Source: an uncultured Bacteroidales bacterium (lineage in GTDB: Bacteria; Bacteroidota; Bacteroidia; Bacteroidales; Bacteroidaceae). Taken from it: a stretch of 64,000 nucleotides of DNA. The stretch spans positions 108,336 through 172,335 of the forward strand of contig CADAGO010000002.1 in the NCBI GenBank assembly GCA_902787555.1, read 5' to 3'. The position numbers and the translations under genes were made by a program. Positions 24,054-33,878 of the stretch are shown here, in pieces (the stretch's first letter is position 1; the number at the start of each line of letters is the position of its first letter). The notes under the pieces are model-generated. The model worked only from the letters and a program-made list of their open reading frames with translations, did not search any database and was not told the DNA's origin.

Positions 24054-26426
24054 ATGAAAACGATTTGCATGAATTTAGCAGCAGCGATAGCTGCGACGAT
24101 GATGTCGGTAGCGCTCAGTGCTAAGACACACGATGTGAGTGGAAAAGTGATTGACGAACAAGGTGCACCCCTTCCGTTTGTGAATGTGGTGCTCCTTTCC
24201 ATGCCCGACTCCGCCTTCGTTCAGGGAGCCGTGACGAACGAGCAGGGAGAGTTCCGCATCGTCACCGATAAGAACGAAGGACTGCTCCGGCTCACCTGCA
24301 TAGGATACGAAACCGTCTATACAAAGGCTGTGAACGGACTGACCGTCACCATGCGTGACGACACACAGCTGCTGGGCGAGGTGACCGTGAAGGGAAAGTT
24401 GCCCAAGACCACACTCACAGGCGAAGGACTGAAGACCAATGTGCAGGGGTCAGTACTCGAGAACGCCGGTACAGCCATCGATGTGATGGCAAAGACGCCA
24501 GGTATGATGAAAGGCAGGGATGGCGTTGAGGTTATCGGACGTGGTGCCCCACAGGTGTATATCAACGGACACCGTGTGACCGATGCAAGCGAACTCGAAC
24601 GTCTGCAGAGTAACGAGATACAGAACATCGAGGTGATTACCAATCCTGGAGCGCAGTATAAGGCAAACGTGCGTAGCGTGGTACGCATCCGTACCGTCAA
24701 GCGTCAGGGTGAAGGCTTCGGCTTCAACGTCAACGCATCCGATGCACAGTCGCTGCGTTGGTCCGAAGGAAACGACACACGGGCAGCCGTCGATGCGAAC
24801 TACCGCACGGGCGGAGTCGATATCTTTGCCGGTGTGGACTACACACGTGTTTCCTCCCGTCAGTTGAGCGACTTAGAGAAGACCACCTACAGTAAGAACG
24901 TCTTCCATGAAGAGGGCGACCTCGAGGCCGACAGTCACGTCCAGATGCTGCACACCAATGCAGGCGTCAACTGGCAGATTTCCGACAGTCACTTCATGGG
25001 CGGAAAGATAGAGTGGGGCAGATTCCTGCAGGAAAAGGGGCATACACACATCAACGACGACGTCTATGAAGACGGAGTGCTCACCGACCGTCTCGTCACC
25101 ATTACCGACGACCGTCTTGCCGATCATCCTTCCTACACGTTGGGAGGAAACCTCTACTACAACGGTACAGTGGGCAAGAAGCTGGGGCTGGATGTGAACC
25201 TCGACTACTACGGTACAGAGAGCCATACCAAGTCCATATCCGGCGAGACCAGTTCGATGACCTACAACACCGACGTCTATACCGTCAGCAATAACGACGC
25301 ACAGCTCTATGCAGCCAAGGCAGTCATCACCTATCCCGTATGGAAGGGGCAGTTGCAGGCAGGTACCGAAGAGACCTTCACCCGTCGCACCGACGAGTAT
25401 CATATCAGCGGAGTGAACATCCCCGCATCGTCAGCCGAGGTCAAGGAAGACAACTATGCCGGTTTTGCTACCTATGGCTTCATGCTGCCCAAGGTCGGAC
25501 AGATCAGCGCAGGCGTACGCTACGAATACGTACACTATACCTACGACGACGTGCTGGCCCCAGCCAATAACCTCGTCCGCAACTATGGCAACTGGTTCCC
25601 CACTGTTTCCTATGCAGGAGCGTTAGGTCCCGTGCAGGTCATGCTCAACTACAGCGCCAAGACCGAGCGACCCAGTTTCTCGTCACTCTCAAGCGCCATC
25701 CGCTACAACAGCCGCTACATCTGGCAGAGCGGAAACGCCCGGTTGCAGCCCGAGCTGTCACACGACATCAGCCTCACAGCCGTGTATAAGTTCATCACCT
25801 TCATCGTCAACTACACCCGTACCGACGATGCCATCATGACCTGGTCGGCACCCTATGGCAACGATGGAGTGGTACTCGTACAGCCGCGCAACCTCGACAC
25901 ACCGTACCGCGCCATGTCGGTGATGGTGAACCTCACGCCGACCGTCGGTCCCTGGACCATGAACTACACCGTCGGCATGCAGCCGCAGTGGTTGTCTATC
26001 GATGTGCAAGACCCACGCGAACCGAGCGGAACACGCGTCACCCGATTCAACACCAAGCCCATAGGCTTTGCACAGCTCCACAACACCCTCACCCTGAACT
26101 CCGGGTGGCAGTTCGAACTCGGAGCAGGCATCACCACAAAAGGATATACCCAGAACCTATACCTCCACAAGGCAGTCCTCGACCTCGAGGCAGCCGTGCA
26201 GAAGAAGCTGCTGAAGAACGGAGCCCTCGTCCTGCGTCTCGAAGGGCACGACCTGGCAGGACTTGCCAACTACGATGTGAAGACCGATTTCGGCAACCAC
26301 TTCATCTATCAGACCAACAAGATGGATTCCCAACGAGTGAAGTTCTCAGTCCGTTACAACTTCAACACCGCACAAAGCAAGTATCGTGGCTCAGGAGCCG
26401 GCGAGCAGCAAAAGGCACGTATGTAA
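24054..26426 (+). CDS. TonB-dependent-receptor-like outer-membrane beta-barrel protein
   Basis: A 790-aa protein: a signal peptide (residues 1-23) and a carboxypeptidase-regulatory-like domain (VSGKVIDEQGAPLPFVNVVL to about residue 105). A plug-like domain follows (NAGTAIDVMAKTPGM, QVYINGHRV, NEIQNIEVITNPGAQY), then a long barrel of alternating aromatic strands to the C-terminus. This is the OMP beta-barrel family 3 type common in Bacteroidota rather than a SusC transporter. It probably imports or exports a ligand across the outer membrane; the ligand is unknown. Two minisatellites lie directly upstream. Confidence 0.88.
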   Translation: MKTICMNLAAAIAATMMSVALSAKTHDVSGKVIDEQGAPLPFVNVVLLSMPDSAFVQGAVTNEQGEFRIVTDKNEGLLRLTCIGYETVYTKAVNGLTVTMRDDTQLLGEVTVKGKLPKTTLTGEGLKTNVQGSVLENAGTAIDVMAKTPGMMKGRDGVEVIGRGAPQVYINGHRVTDASELERLQSNEIQNIEVITNPGAQYKANVRSVVRIRTVKRQGEGFGFNVNASDAQSLRWSEGNDTRAAVDANYRTGGVDIFAGVDYTRVSSRQLSDLEKTTYSKNVFHEEGDLEADSHVQMLHTNAGVNWQISDSHFMGGKIEWGRFLQEKGHTHINDDVYEDGVLTDRLVTITDDRLADHPSYTLGGNLYYNGTVGKKLGLDVNLDYYGTESHTKSISGETSSMTYNTDVYTVSNNDAQLYAAKAVITYPVWKGQLQAGTEETFTRRTDEYHISGVNIPASSAEVKEDNYAGFATYGFMLPKVGQISAGVRYEYVHYTYDDVLAPANNLVRNYGNWFPTVSYAGALGPVQVMLNYSAKTERPSFSSLSSAIRYNSRYIWQSGNARLQPELSHDISLTAVYKFITFIVNYTRTDDAIMTWSAPYGNDGVVLVQPRNLDTPYRAMSVMVNLTPTVGPWTMNYTVGMQPQWLSIDVQDPREPSGTRVTRFNTKPIGFAQLHNTLTLNSGWQFELGAGITTKGYTQNLYLHKAVLDLEAAVQKKLLKNGALVLRLEGHDLAGLANYDVKTDFGNHFIYQTNKMDSQRVKFSVRYNFNTAQSKYRGSGAGEQQKARM

Positions 26427-26433
26427 CAACATC

Positions 26434-26461
26434 ACCCCCATTACCGTTCGGCAGTGGGGGT
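26434..26461. terminator. Hairpin between convergent genes
   Basis: ACCCCCATT at 26434-26442 pairs with AGTGGGGGT at 26453-26461 (one G-U pair). It lies just after the barrel gene stop. No long T-run follows, so the terminator role is probable rather than certain. Confidence 0.5.
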
Positions 26462-26517
26462 GGGTTATATCCAGAGAATGTGTTCGTATGTATGTGGTTT
26501 CTTGCTATTCAGGTGTG

Positions 26518-28038
26518 TTATTCCTCAAACTGATAGCAGCCGGCATCGGGACGGTCGGTGGGACGCAGGATGCCTCGCAGGTCGTACTTGCATGGCTCGG
26601 GGATGAGTGACCCATTACCGATCTGACGTGCTGTGGAGAGGGTGTCGAGCCGGAAGTCGTAGAGATAGACTTCGGTGTCGATCAACCGGAACTGGGAGGC
26701 GCGGTTCTTCGGACGTTCGTCTTCCTTCATGTCTCGAAGGTCTTTCATCCGCGGCTCGAACTGACAGCCTGGGAAATTGACTGCTTCTTCGTCGGTGATG
26801 ACGGTATTGATGAGTGACGAGACGAACCGGTAGTTGAACGCTGCATCGCTATCCTCCATGCGTGAACCGAAGATCTCATCGTCGGCATAGCCTGTGATGA
26901 TGCTGTTGGTGAACTCGATGAGATGAAGGGGGTAGGGCACCTTGTCGGCTACGTTGGTGAACATCAGGGCTGCACCATGCTCGCCATTCCATGGATAGAA
27001 CTGTGCGACGGTGCAATGGTAGAAACGGGTCGTTCCGCCGATAATGGTGACGCAGTTGCCGCCTGCATTGCTGATCTGGGTGTTGTAGATATCTGCCTTG
27101 GTGCGCTGCAGGTAGAGGGCATGGGTGGAGATGTTGTGGATGATGCAGTTGGTGATGGTGTACTTCGCGATGGAGTCTTCATCGTAGTCGTACTGCTTCT
27201 GCTTGTCTTTCTCGTTGGGTGCCACGATTCCGTAGTCTCCGCTATGGATGTCGCAATAGTTGAAGATGTTTCGGTGGCTCTCGGGATAGAGCATGATGCC
27301 TTCCCACTGTGCATCGAGTCGGTCGTAGGGCAGGTAGGTGAACAGCTTGTCGGTTCGGTCGCCTCGCATGATGATGGGTCTGTCGGGGGTGCCGTTGCAG
27401 ACGAGTGTTCCGTGCACTCGCAGCCCTGCTCCTTTATGGAAGCAGAGCGTGGTGCCTTCGGTGATTGTGAGGGTGACCCCTGTATCAACCACAAGACTGT
27501 CGAGCACCACAATGGGCCGTGTGGGGATGAGTGTGGTGTCGGAAGTAATCGTGACGTGGCGCGTACGGATGACATCTTGCCCGTAGGCTTCGAGCAGTAC
27601 ACGGCGCGTCACACCGTTCGACAGCGTAAAAAGAAGGGAGTCCGTAATCAGGATAGGAGAATCGGAATCATGGGGATTGACTGTCACTTCGATGAAACAG
27701 AAGATGCTGTCCTCATGAAAAATCTCTACGTCATTGAACTGCGTATTATATTGTCCGTCGAGATTGATGCGGAAGCCGCTGCTTCCTTTACTGCCCAGAC
27801 GGACTGACGAGAGACGAACTCCCTTGTTGTTGGGATTGTATATGATGAGTTCTTTGGTAGCAGAGCCGACATCGGTGAAGATGGTGTCGAACCTGACTGT
27901 ATCTTGCGAGAAATAGATGGGCGCTGAGGGCGAATCGACGAACTCCTCGTCGTCGTCGCTGCACGAAACGGTAACACCCAGAAGGAGCACTATCAATGCC
28001 CAGAAATAAAGTCCTGTAAAATTGCGGTTAAAATCCAT
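26518..28038 (-). CDS. Lipoprotein with right-handed beta-helix repeats
   Basis: A 506-aa lipoprotein starting at MDFNRNFTGLYF, with lipobox TVSC followed by SDDDEE. An N-terminal Ig-like segment (VRFDTIFTDVGSATKELIIY) precedes parallel beta-helix strands (FNYCDIHSGDYGIVA, ITNCIIHNISTHALYLQ, NAGGNCVTIIGG). The C-terminus ends with DLRGILRPTDRPDAGCYQFE, the usual end of this Bacteroidales group found beside ftsK, as here. It is divergent from ftsK. An earlier TTG start three codons upstream was not used. A role in binding or cutting a polysaccharide is possible, but no catalytic residues are evident. Confidence 0.8.
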   Translation of the reverse strand: MDFNRNFTGLYFWALIVLLLGVTVSCSDDDEEFVDSPSAPIYFSQDTVRFDTIFTDVGSATKELIIYNPNNKGVRLSSVRLGSKGSSGFRINLDGQYNTQFNDVEIFHEDSIFCFIEVTVNPHDSDSPILITDSLLFTLSNGVTRRVLLEAYGQDVIRTRHVTITSDTTLIPTRPIVVLDSLVVDTGVTLTITEGTTLCFHKGAGLRVHGTLVCNGTPDRPIIMRGDRTDKLFTYLPYDRLDAQWEGIMLYPESHRNIFNYCDIHSGDYGIVAPNEKDKQKQYDYDEDSIAKYTITNCIIHNISTHALYLQRTKADIYNTQISNAGGNCVTIIGGTTRFYHCTVAQFYPWNGEHGAALMFTNVADKVPYPLHLIEFTNSIITGYADDEIFGSRMEDSDAAFNYRFVSSLINTVITDEEAVNFPGCQFEPRMKDLRDMKEDERPKNRASQFRLIDTEVYLYDFRLDTLSTARQIGNGSLIPEPCKYDLRGILRPTDRPDAGCYQFEE

Positions 28039-28186
28039 TTCGTTCAATCTTGTTATCGTTAATAACGCAAAATACGGGCTTTTATTGTCTATAGTGTTGA
28101 AAAAAATATAATAATTCGTAAAAACATGTGGTCAATCCAAAAAAAATATATACATTTGTACCCTAAATTATATATCTGTAAATAGA

Positions 28187-30700
28187 ATGGCAAAAAATAC
28201 GCACACATCTACTAAGAAAAAAACAGCGAAGGGACGGAAATCGGACGCGGACATCATGTCGAAAGTGGCCATCACGAAGTTTATCATCGGAATCACGCTG
28301 GTATTCGTAGCGCTCTTCATGATTATCGCCTTCTCGTCGTTCCTTTATAGCGGCGCATCGGACTATAGCATTGTCGATACACAGAACTTCAACGACTTCT
28401 ACCATGAACTTGTGGCTCAGAACCGAGGTGCCAGGAATGTCTGCGGTGCGTTCGGTGCGCTGACTGCATACACGTTTATCAACAGATGGTTCGGTCTGGC
28501 TGCCTATTTCGTTCCTGTCTTCCTGATATTGCTCGGCTTGAAGCTGATTGGTTCGTTCCGCATCCGCATCATCCGTGTCTTCATCTTGATGGGCATCCTC
28601 ATGGCTTGGCTGAGTGTGCTGCTCAGTGCCCTGACCCTGAGCGTTCCGTCGTTGGGCGACAATTTCTATTATCTGGGCGGATATAGCGGTACGCAAATCG
28701 TGAAGTGGTGTGCCCTGATGATCGGTCTGCCTGGTGTGTATGGTGCCTTGGCACTGATTGCCATCTTCATCCTCCTGTATCTCAGCAGTCGGACCATCGA
28801 TGTGGTACGCAGCATGATTCGCCTCGAACGCATTAAGCGAATCGGCAATCCGCTCGGCAGTCTGTTGCATCATAATGATGAGGATGATGAGGACATCGAG
28901 ACAGAGGACGACCCGCAGGACTTTGAAGATCCTACCGCACGTGTGATAGATCTGACGGATCATAAGCCGGAAACGGTGGAGCCGAAAACGGTGAATGAGA
29001 CGATTGAGACCACGGGAGGCAATGAGGCGATCAAGGTCGCAGCTTCACCTGCGTTGAATAAGCCTGATACTGCTCGTGAGGCGACCGAAACAGCAGATCA
29101 AGTTGCCGTAGATTTTGATGTGGTAGCAGGCAAAGCCACACCTACAGCGACTGTATCGAAGCAGCAGGAGTTGAAGCGTGGAGACATCAATACCCCATAC
29201 GATCCGAAACTGTCGCTCGAACACTATAAGTATCCGACCTTAAGTCTGCTGGATAAAGGTGAAGACTCGGGTCCGACCATCGATATGGACGAGCAGAAAG
29301 CGAACAAGGACAGAATCATCCAGGTGCTTCATAGTTTCGGAGTTGAAATCAGCAGCATCAAAGCGACCATCGGACCTACCATCACGCTCTACGAAATCAC
29401 GCCTGCGGAGGGTATGCGTATCTCTAAGATCCGTAACCTCGAAGACGATATCGCCTTGAGTCTTGCAGCAGAAGGTATCCGTATCATTGCGCCTATTCCT
29501 GGTAAGGGAACCATCGGTATTGAGGTGCCAAACAAGAAGAAGTGTACCGTCTCGATGGAAAGTGTCCTCAACTCGAAGACCTATCAGGAAACGAAGATGG
29601 AACTGCCGTGTGCGCTCGGTAAGACTATCACGAACGAAGTGTTTATGATTGACTTGGCGAAAGCTCCGCACATGCTTGTAGCAGGTGCTACAGGTATGGG
29701 TAAGTCGGTGGGTCTGAACGCTATCGTCACCTCATTGCTCTATAAGAAGCACCCATCGGAACTGAAGATTGTGATGGTGGATCCCAAGAAGGTGGAATTC
29801 AGCATATACAATCCGATAGAGAACCACTTCCTTGCGAAGCTGGAGGAAGAGGAGGAGCCGATTATCACGGATGTGCAGAAGGTGGTGAAGACGCTCAATT
29901 CGCTCTGTAAGCTGATGGATACACGCTACGACCTGCTCAAAGCAGCCGGTGTGCGTAACATCAAGGAATACAATCAGGCATTCAAGGAAAGGAAACTGAA
30001 TCCGATGCTTGGTCACGACTTTATGCCGTATTATGTGGTCATTATCGATGAGTTCGGCGACCTGATCATGACAGCAGGCAAGGAGATAGAATTGCCAATC
30101 TGCCGTATTGCCCAGTTGGCACGTGCAGTGGGCATCCACATGATTATTGCTACCCAGCGACCGACAGCCCAGATTATCACAGGTACCATCAAGGCCAACT
30201 TCCCGGCACGTGTAGCCTTCCGTGTGGCAGCCATGATGGATTCACGTATCATTCTCGACCGTCCGGGAGCCAATCAGCTGATAGGGCGTGGTGATATGCT
30301 CTACCTGAACGGAGGCGACCCAACCCGTGTGCAGTGTGCATTTGTCGATACACCGGAGGTATCGCGTATCTGTAAGTTCATCAGTTCGCAGCAGAGTTTC
30401 GGACACGCAGCCTATCTGCCAGAAGTGGATGACGATGGTGAAAGCGGAGGTGATAGCGGCGAGCTGGCAGGACGTCTCGACCCGATGTTCGAGGAATGTG
30501 CCAAGTTGGTCGTATCATCACAGCAGGGCAGTACTTCGATGCTTCAGCGTAACTTCTCGATCGGCTACAACCGTGCGGGTAAGATTATGGACCAACTTCA
30601 GAAAGCGGGCATCGTGGGTGCACAAGTAGGAGCCAAACCTCGTGATGTGCTGGTACAGGATTTCAATACATTGGACACCATCATTAATAATCTAAGATAA
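28187..30700 (+). CDS. ftsK: DNA translocase FtsK
   Basis: An 837-aa membrane-bound ATPase pumps DNA through the division septum and activates XerCD recombination at dif. The N-terminal part has four or five membrane helices (residues about 28-205), followed by an acidic, variable linker (210-345). The motor has Walker A GATGMGKSVG (about 500) and Walker B VVIIDEFGDLIM, then ATQRPTAQIITG, and the C-terminal winged-helix gamma domain (QRNFSIGYNRAGKIMDQL). A TACATTTG box at 28151-28158 precedes the gene. The lolA-like gene follows. Confidence 0.96.
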   Translation: MAKNTHTSTKKKTAKGRKSDADIMSKVAITKFIIGITLVFVALFMIIAFSSFLYSGASDYSIVDTQNFNDFYHELVAQNRGARNVCGAFGALTAYTFINRWFGLAAYFVPVFLILLGLKLIGSFRIRIIRVFILMGILMAWLSVLLSALTLSVPSLGDNFYYLGGYSGTQIVKWCALMIGLPGVYGALALIAIFILLYLSSRTIDVVRSMIRLERIKRIGNPLGSLLHHNDEDDEDIETEDDPQDFEDPTARVIDLTDHKPETVEPKTVNETIETTGGNEAIKVAASPALNKPDTAREATETADQVAVDFDVVAGKATPTATVSKQQELKRGDINTPYDPKLSLEHYKYPTLSLLDKGEDSGPTIDMDEQKANKDRIIQVLHSFGVEISSIKATIGPTITLYEITPAEGMRISKIRNLEDDIALSLAAEGIRIIAPIPGKGTIGIEVPNKKKCTVSMESVLNSKTYQETKMELPCALGKTITNEVFMIDLAKAPHMLVAGATGMGKSVGLNAIVTSLLYKKHPSELKIVMVDPKKVEFSIYNPIENHFLAKLEEEEEPIITDVQKVVKTLNSLCKLMDTRYDLLKAAGVRNIKEYNQAFKERKLNPMLGHDFMPYYVVIIDEFGDLIMTAGKEIELPICRIAQLARAVGIHMIIATQRPTAQIITGTIKANFPARVAFRVAAMMDSRIILDRPGANQLIGRGDMLYLNGGDPTRVQCAFVDTPEVSRICKFISSQQSFGHAAYLPEVDDDGESGGDSGELAGRLDPMFEECAKLVVSSQQGSTSMLQRNFSIGYNRAGKIMDQLQKAGIVGAQVGAKPRDVLVQDFNTLDTIINNLR

Positions 30701-30703
30701 CGT

Positions 30704-30735
30704 ACCCTCTATCTCTTCCTCAAAGGGGAGGATTG
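30704..30735. repeat. Short palindromic GC-rich element after ftsK
   Basis: CTCTTCCTCAAAGGGGAGGA is a degenerate copy of the palindrome family in the gap between ftsK and the lolA-like gene. Confidence 0.6.
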
Positions 30736-30754
30736 GAATAAGAAAAGAACGAAT

Positions 30755-31360
30755 ATGAAGAAATCAGTTTTAGTAATATGCTGTGTACTCAGCGCATTGA
30801 GTACGTATGCCGCATGGGATGCCAAGAGTGTGCTCGACAAGGCAGCTGCGGAGTTCCGCAAATGTCCGAGTGTGGATGTGACGTTCGAAGTGGCCATAGG
30901 TAATGATACCGACAACGGTACGATTCTGTTGCAGGGAAACAAGTTCCATACCCGCCTGACGAACACAACAACATGGTTTGACGGTAAGACGATGTGGTCG
31001 TATGTGAAGGATAACGAGGAGGTGAACGTAACGGAACCGAAGCCTGCACAGTTGGCGAAGATGAATCCGTATGCATTCATTGATATGTATAAGAAGGGAT
31101 ACGACATCGCATTCGGTACCAACACGAAGGCGTATTTCGAAGTTGTGCTGACCTCGACCAATGCAAAGAATTCAATCCAGAAAGCCATCATCCGTATCAA
31201 TCGTATGAACTATCAGCCGACGTATATTATCATGGGCGGCTCGAAAGCAGATATCGAAATAAAGGTAACATCGTATAAGAAAGGTAAGAAGCAAGCGGAC
31301 AGTACTTTCAGATTCAACAAGAGTAAGTACCCGAATGCAGAAATCATCGATTTAAGATAA
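30755..31360 (+). CDS. LolA-like periplasmic lipoprotein carrier
   Basis: A 201-aa periplasmic protein has a signal peptide (residues 1-19) and an alternating beta-strand pattern with VTFEVAIGNDTDNGTILLQG, FHTRLTNTTTWFDGKTMWSY and NPYAFIDMY, typical of Bacteroidota LolA-like carriers. It would ferry lipoproteins from LolCDE to the outer membrane. It lies 54 bases after ftsK and 8 bases before trxB, an order widely seen in the phylum. Confidence 0.85.
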   Translation: MKKSVLVICCVLSALSTYAAWDAKSVLDKAAAEFRKCPSVDVTFEVAIGNDTDNGTILLQGNKFHTRLTNTTTWFDGKTMWSYVKDNEEVNVTEPKPAQLAKMNPYAFIDMYKKGYDIAFGTNTKAYFEVVLTSTNAKNSIQKAIIRINRMNYQPTYIIMGGSKADIEIKVTSYKKGKKQADSTFRFNKSKYPNAEIIDLR

Positions 31361-31368
31361 AACAGAAT

Positions 31369-32301
31369 ATGGAACACATTAAATGTTTGATTATCGGCTC
31401 AGGTCCTGCAGGCTATACTGCAGCCATTTATGCCAGCCGTGCCAATCTGAACCCAGTTGTATATGAAGGAATTCAGCCAGGTGGACAACTCACCATTACA
31501 GATATGATAGAGAACTTCCCCGGTCATCCTGAAGAGCTGTCGGGGCAGGACCTGATGGACCTGATGCGTCAGCAGGTCGATAAGTTCGGCGTTGAGGTGC
31601 GCGAACATATCTGTGTGAAGAGCGACTTGAGTAAGGCTCCATATCGATTCACGTTCGAGGATGGGAGCGAGGTAGAGGCCGATACAGTGATTATAGCCAC
31701 GGGAGCCTCTGCAAAGTTCTTAGGACTGGACGACGAAAAGAAATACATGGGTCAGGGTGTGAGTGCCTGTGCTACGTGCGACGGATTCTTCTATCGCAAG
31801 AAAGTTGTGGCAGTAGTGGGAGGAGGAGATACCGCTTGCGGAGAAGCCCTCTATCTGGCATCGTTGGCTGCTAAAGTCTATCTCATCGTTCGCAAATCAT
31901 ACTTCCGTGCATCCAAGATTCTGCAGGATCGTGTGCTGACCAACGATAAGATAGATGTGCTGTTCGAAACCAATACGGAAGGACTGTATGGGGAGAACGG
32001 AGTGGAAGGAGCACACCTTGTATATAAAAGAGGGAAGGAAGGAGAGTACCATTACGACCTGCCTATTGACGGATTCTTCCTTGCGATTGGTCATCGTCCG
32101 AATTCGGAAGTGTTCAAACCATGGATTGAAACAGACGAGACGGGCTTTATCAAGACAGACGGAGCCTCGCCACGCACGAATATCCCAGGTGTTTTTGCAG
32201 CAGGTGATGTTGCAGATCCAACCTATCGTCAGGCCATCGTAGCAGCCGGTTCGGGTTGTAAGGCTGCGATGGAAGCAGAAAAATATCTGAGTGAACAATA
32301 A
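31369..32301 (+). CDS. trxB: Thioredoxin-disulfide reductase
   Basis: A 310-aa flavoenzyme transfers electrons from NADPH to thioredoxin. The FAD-binding GSGPAGYTAAIYASRA begins at residue 10, the redox-active CATC motif is at 134-137 (SACATCDGFFY), the NADPH-binding VVGGGDTACGEA follows it, and the second FAD motif VFAAGDV is near the C-terminus. It is translated right after the lolA-like gene, so it is probably in the ftsK transcript. Confidence 0.97.
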   Translation: MEHIKCLIIGSGPAGYTAAIYASRANLNPVVYEGIQPGGQLTITDMIENFPGHPEELSGQDLMDLMRQQVDKFGVEVREHICVKSDLSKAPYRFTFEDGSEVEADTVIIATGASAKFLGLDDEKKYMGQGVSACATCDGFFYRKKVVAVVGGGDTACGEALYLASLAAKVYLIVRKSYFRASKILQDRVLTNDKIDVLFETNTEGLYGENGVEGAHLVYKRGKEGEYHYDLPIDGFFLAIGHRPNSEVFKPWIETDETGFIKTDGASPRTNIPGVFAAGDVADPTYRQAIVAAGSGCKAAMEAEKYLSEQ

Positions 32302-32369
32302 AAAAAGTATGATTGTTTGTAGTTTTTTTTCGGTTTGTGCGTCAAACGGATAAAACAAAACAAAGACAA

Positions 32370-33878
32370 ATGGATTTCAAACAATTCAGATTACTGTATA
32401 AGTTAATCTCAAAGAACAAGAAACTGAGCGAGAAACGTCATCCGATGTTTGACCGCAATCGTTTCATGAAAATCTTTACCTATGGCATGATAGCCTTCAT
32501 GGCTTGCTACCTCATCTTCTTTGGTGTGGTGCTTGGTAATGCTTTTCTAGAGGGAAGTATCGAGGCATGCGATATGCTCAATCAAGGTATCCTCTTCATA
32601 CTGATTTTCGAATTCTTTGTTCGATTCGGTATGCAGGAAACACCTGCTCAGGAGGTAAAGCCTTATAAGCTGATGCCAATCCCGGTGAATGCTATTGTGC
32701 ATATCTTCCTGATCAAGCGAGGATGGAACTGGGGTAACGCCTTTTTCCTTTTCTTCTTCATCCCGTTCGGTTTCCTGACTGTTGCTCAGATGCCGTACTT
32801 TGGATGGATTAGCTTCATCGGCTATATGATAGGTGTGTGGTTGCTGTTCGTCCTCAATGCCTACTGGTATTTGATTTGGCGTACACTCATCAATCAGCAT
32901 TTTCTCTACCTCCTGGTGCCGTTTCTATTCTATGCTGTCCTTATTATTTTCGGCATGGTGCTGAACGATTGGCTCTTCACAGGTTCGATGCTGTTCATGC
33001 GTGGCTTCATCGAGTGGAATCCACTCTGCTTCGTGGCAGTATTGCTGTGTATCGCTGTGTTGTACTTTGTGAACCTGTGGATGCAACGTAAGTTCCTCTA
33101 TGCCGAGATTGCGAAGGTCGAGAAGGTGAAGAAAGTGAAGTCGCAGGAGATGAGTTTCCTGAACCGCTATGGTGTGATTGGCGAATATCTGAAACTCGAA
33201 ATCAAGTCGATTGCCCGCAACAACGTAGTTCGCAAGATTTTCATTTCGGGTCTTACAATCACCTTGCTTTTCTGTGCCGTTACAGCATTTACGACAGCCT
33301 ATGATGCGAGTTTCATGCGTGTATTCATCTGTGTCTATTGCTTTGCTGTGTATGGCATCATGACGCTCACAAATGTGATGGGTGTAGAGGGTAATTATAT
33401 TGACGGACTGATGAGCCGTAAGGAATCGGTGCTGTCGCTGTTGAAGGCCAAGTATTACTTCTATATCGCCATGCTGTTGATACCTACACTTTCGATGATT
33501 GCTCCTGTAGCAACAGGCAAGTATACGATCTATGAGATGTTGGGATGCCTGTTCTTCACACCAGGCTGTATCTTCCCATGTCTGTTCATCCTGGCCATCT
33601 TCAATAATACAACATTGAACCTGACCCAGAAGTTGCAACAGAAGACCACCAACTCGAAGGCACAGTTCTTTGTTTCGATGGCTGCGATGTTTGTCCCGAT
33701 GGGTATCATGTATGTGTTGGTGATGTTGTTAGGCAATATGTGGGGAGGCATTGTGATGATGGCATTAGGTTTGGTTGGTGTGGCTCTGCACCATGTGTGG
33801 TTAAAAGCGATTTATAAACAATTTATGATAAGAAGATATGAAAACATGTCAAGTTTCCGTGCAACTCGAAACGCTTAA
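32370..33878 (+). CDS. DUF5687-like ABC transporter membrane subunit
   Basis: A 502-aa protein with about ten to twelve membrane helices resembles the DUF5687 family, paired with an ABC ATPase. It starts at MDFKQFRLLYKLISKNKK, a cytoplasmic amphipathic start found in this family; an upstream in-frame extension was rejected. The stop lies 41 bases inside the next gene, which encodes the ATPase, so the two are translationally coupled. The transported substrate is unknown. Confidence 0.85.
   Translation: MDFKQFRLLYKLISKNKKLSEKRHPMFDRNRFMKIFTYGMIAFMACYLIFFGVVLGNAFLEGSIEACDMLNQGILFILIFEFFVRFGMQETPAQEVKPYKLMPIPVNAIVHIFLIKRGWNWGNAFFLFFFIPFGFLTVAQMPYFGWISFIGYMIGVWLLFVLNAYWYLIWRTLINQHFLYLLVPFLFYAVLIIFGMVLNDWLFTGSMLFMRGFIEWNPLCFVAVLLCIAVLYFVNLWMQRKFLYAEIAKVEKVKKVKSQEMSFLNRYGVIGEYLKLEIKSIARNNVVRKIFISGLTITLLFCAVTAFTTAYDASFMRVFICVYCFAVYGIMTLTNVMGVEGNYIDGLMSRKESVLSLLKAKYYFYIAMLLIPTLSMIAPVATGKYTIYEMLGCLFFTPGCIFPCLFILAIFNNTTLNLTQKLQQKTTNSKAQFFVSMAAMFVPMGIMYVLVMLLGNMWGGIVMMALGLVGVALHHVWLKAIYKQFMIRRYENMSSFRATRNA

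Noticed and set aside
26923-27807. 294-codon plus-strand ORF
   Set aside because: Antisense to the beta-helix lipoprotein gene, valine- and aspartate-rich as expected of a shadow.
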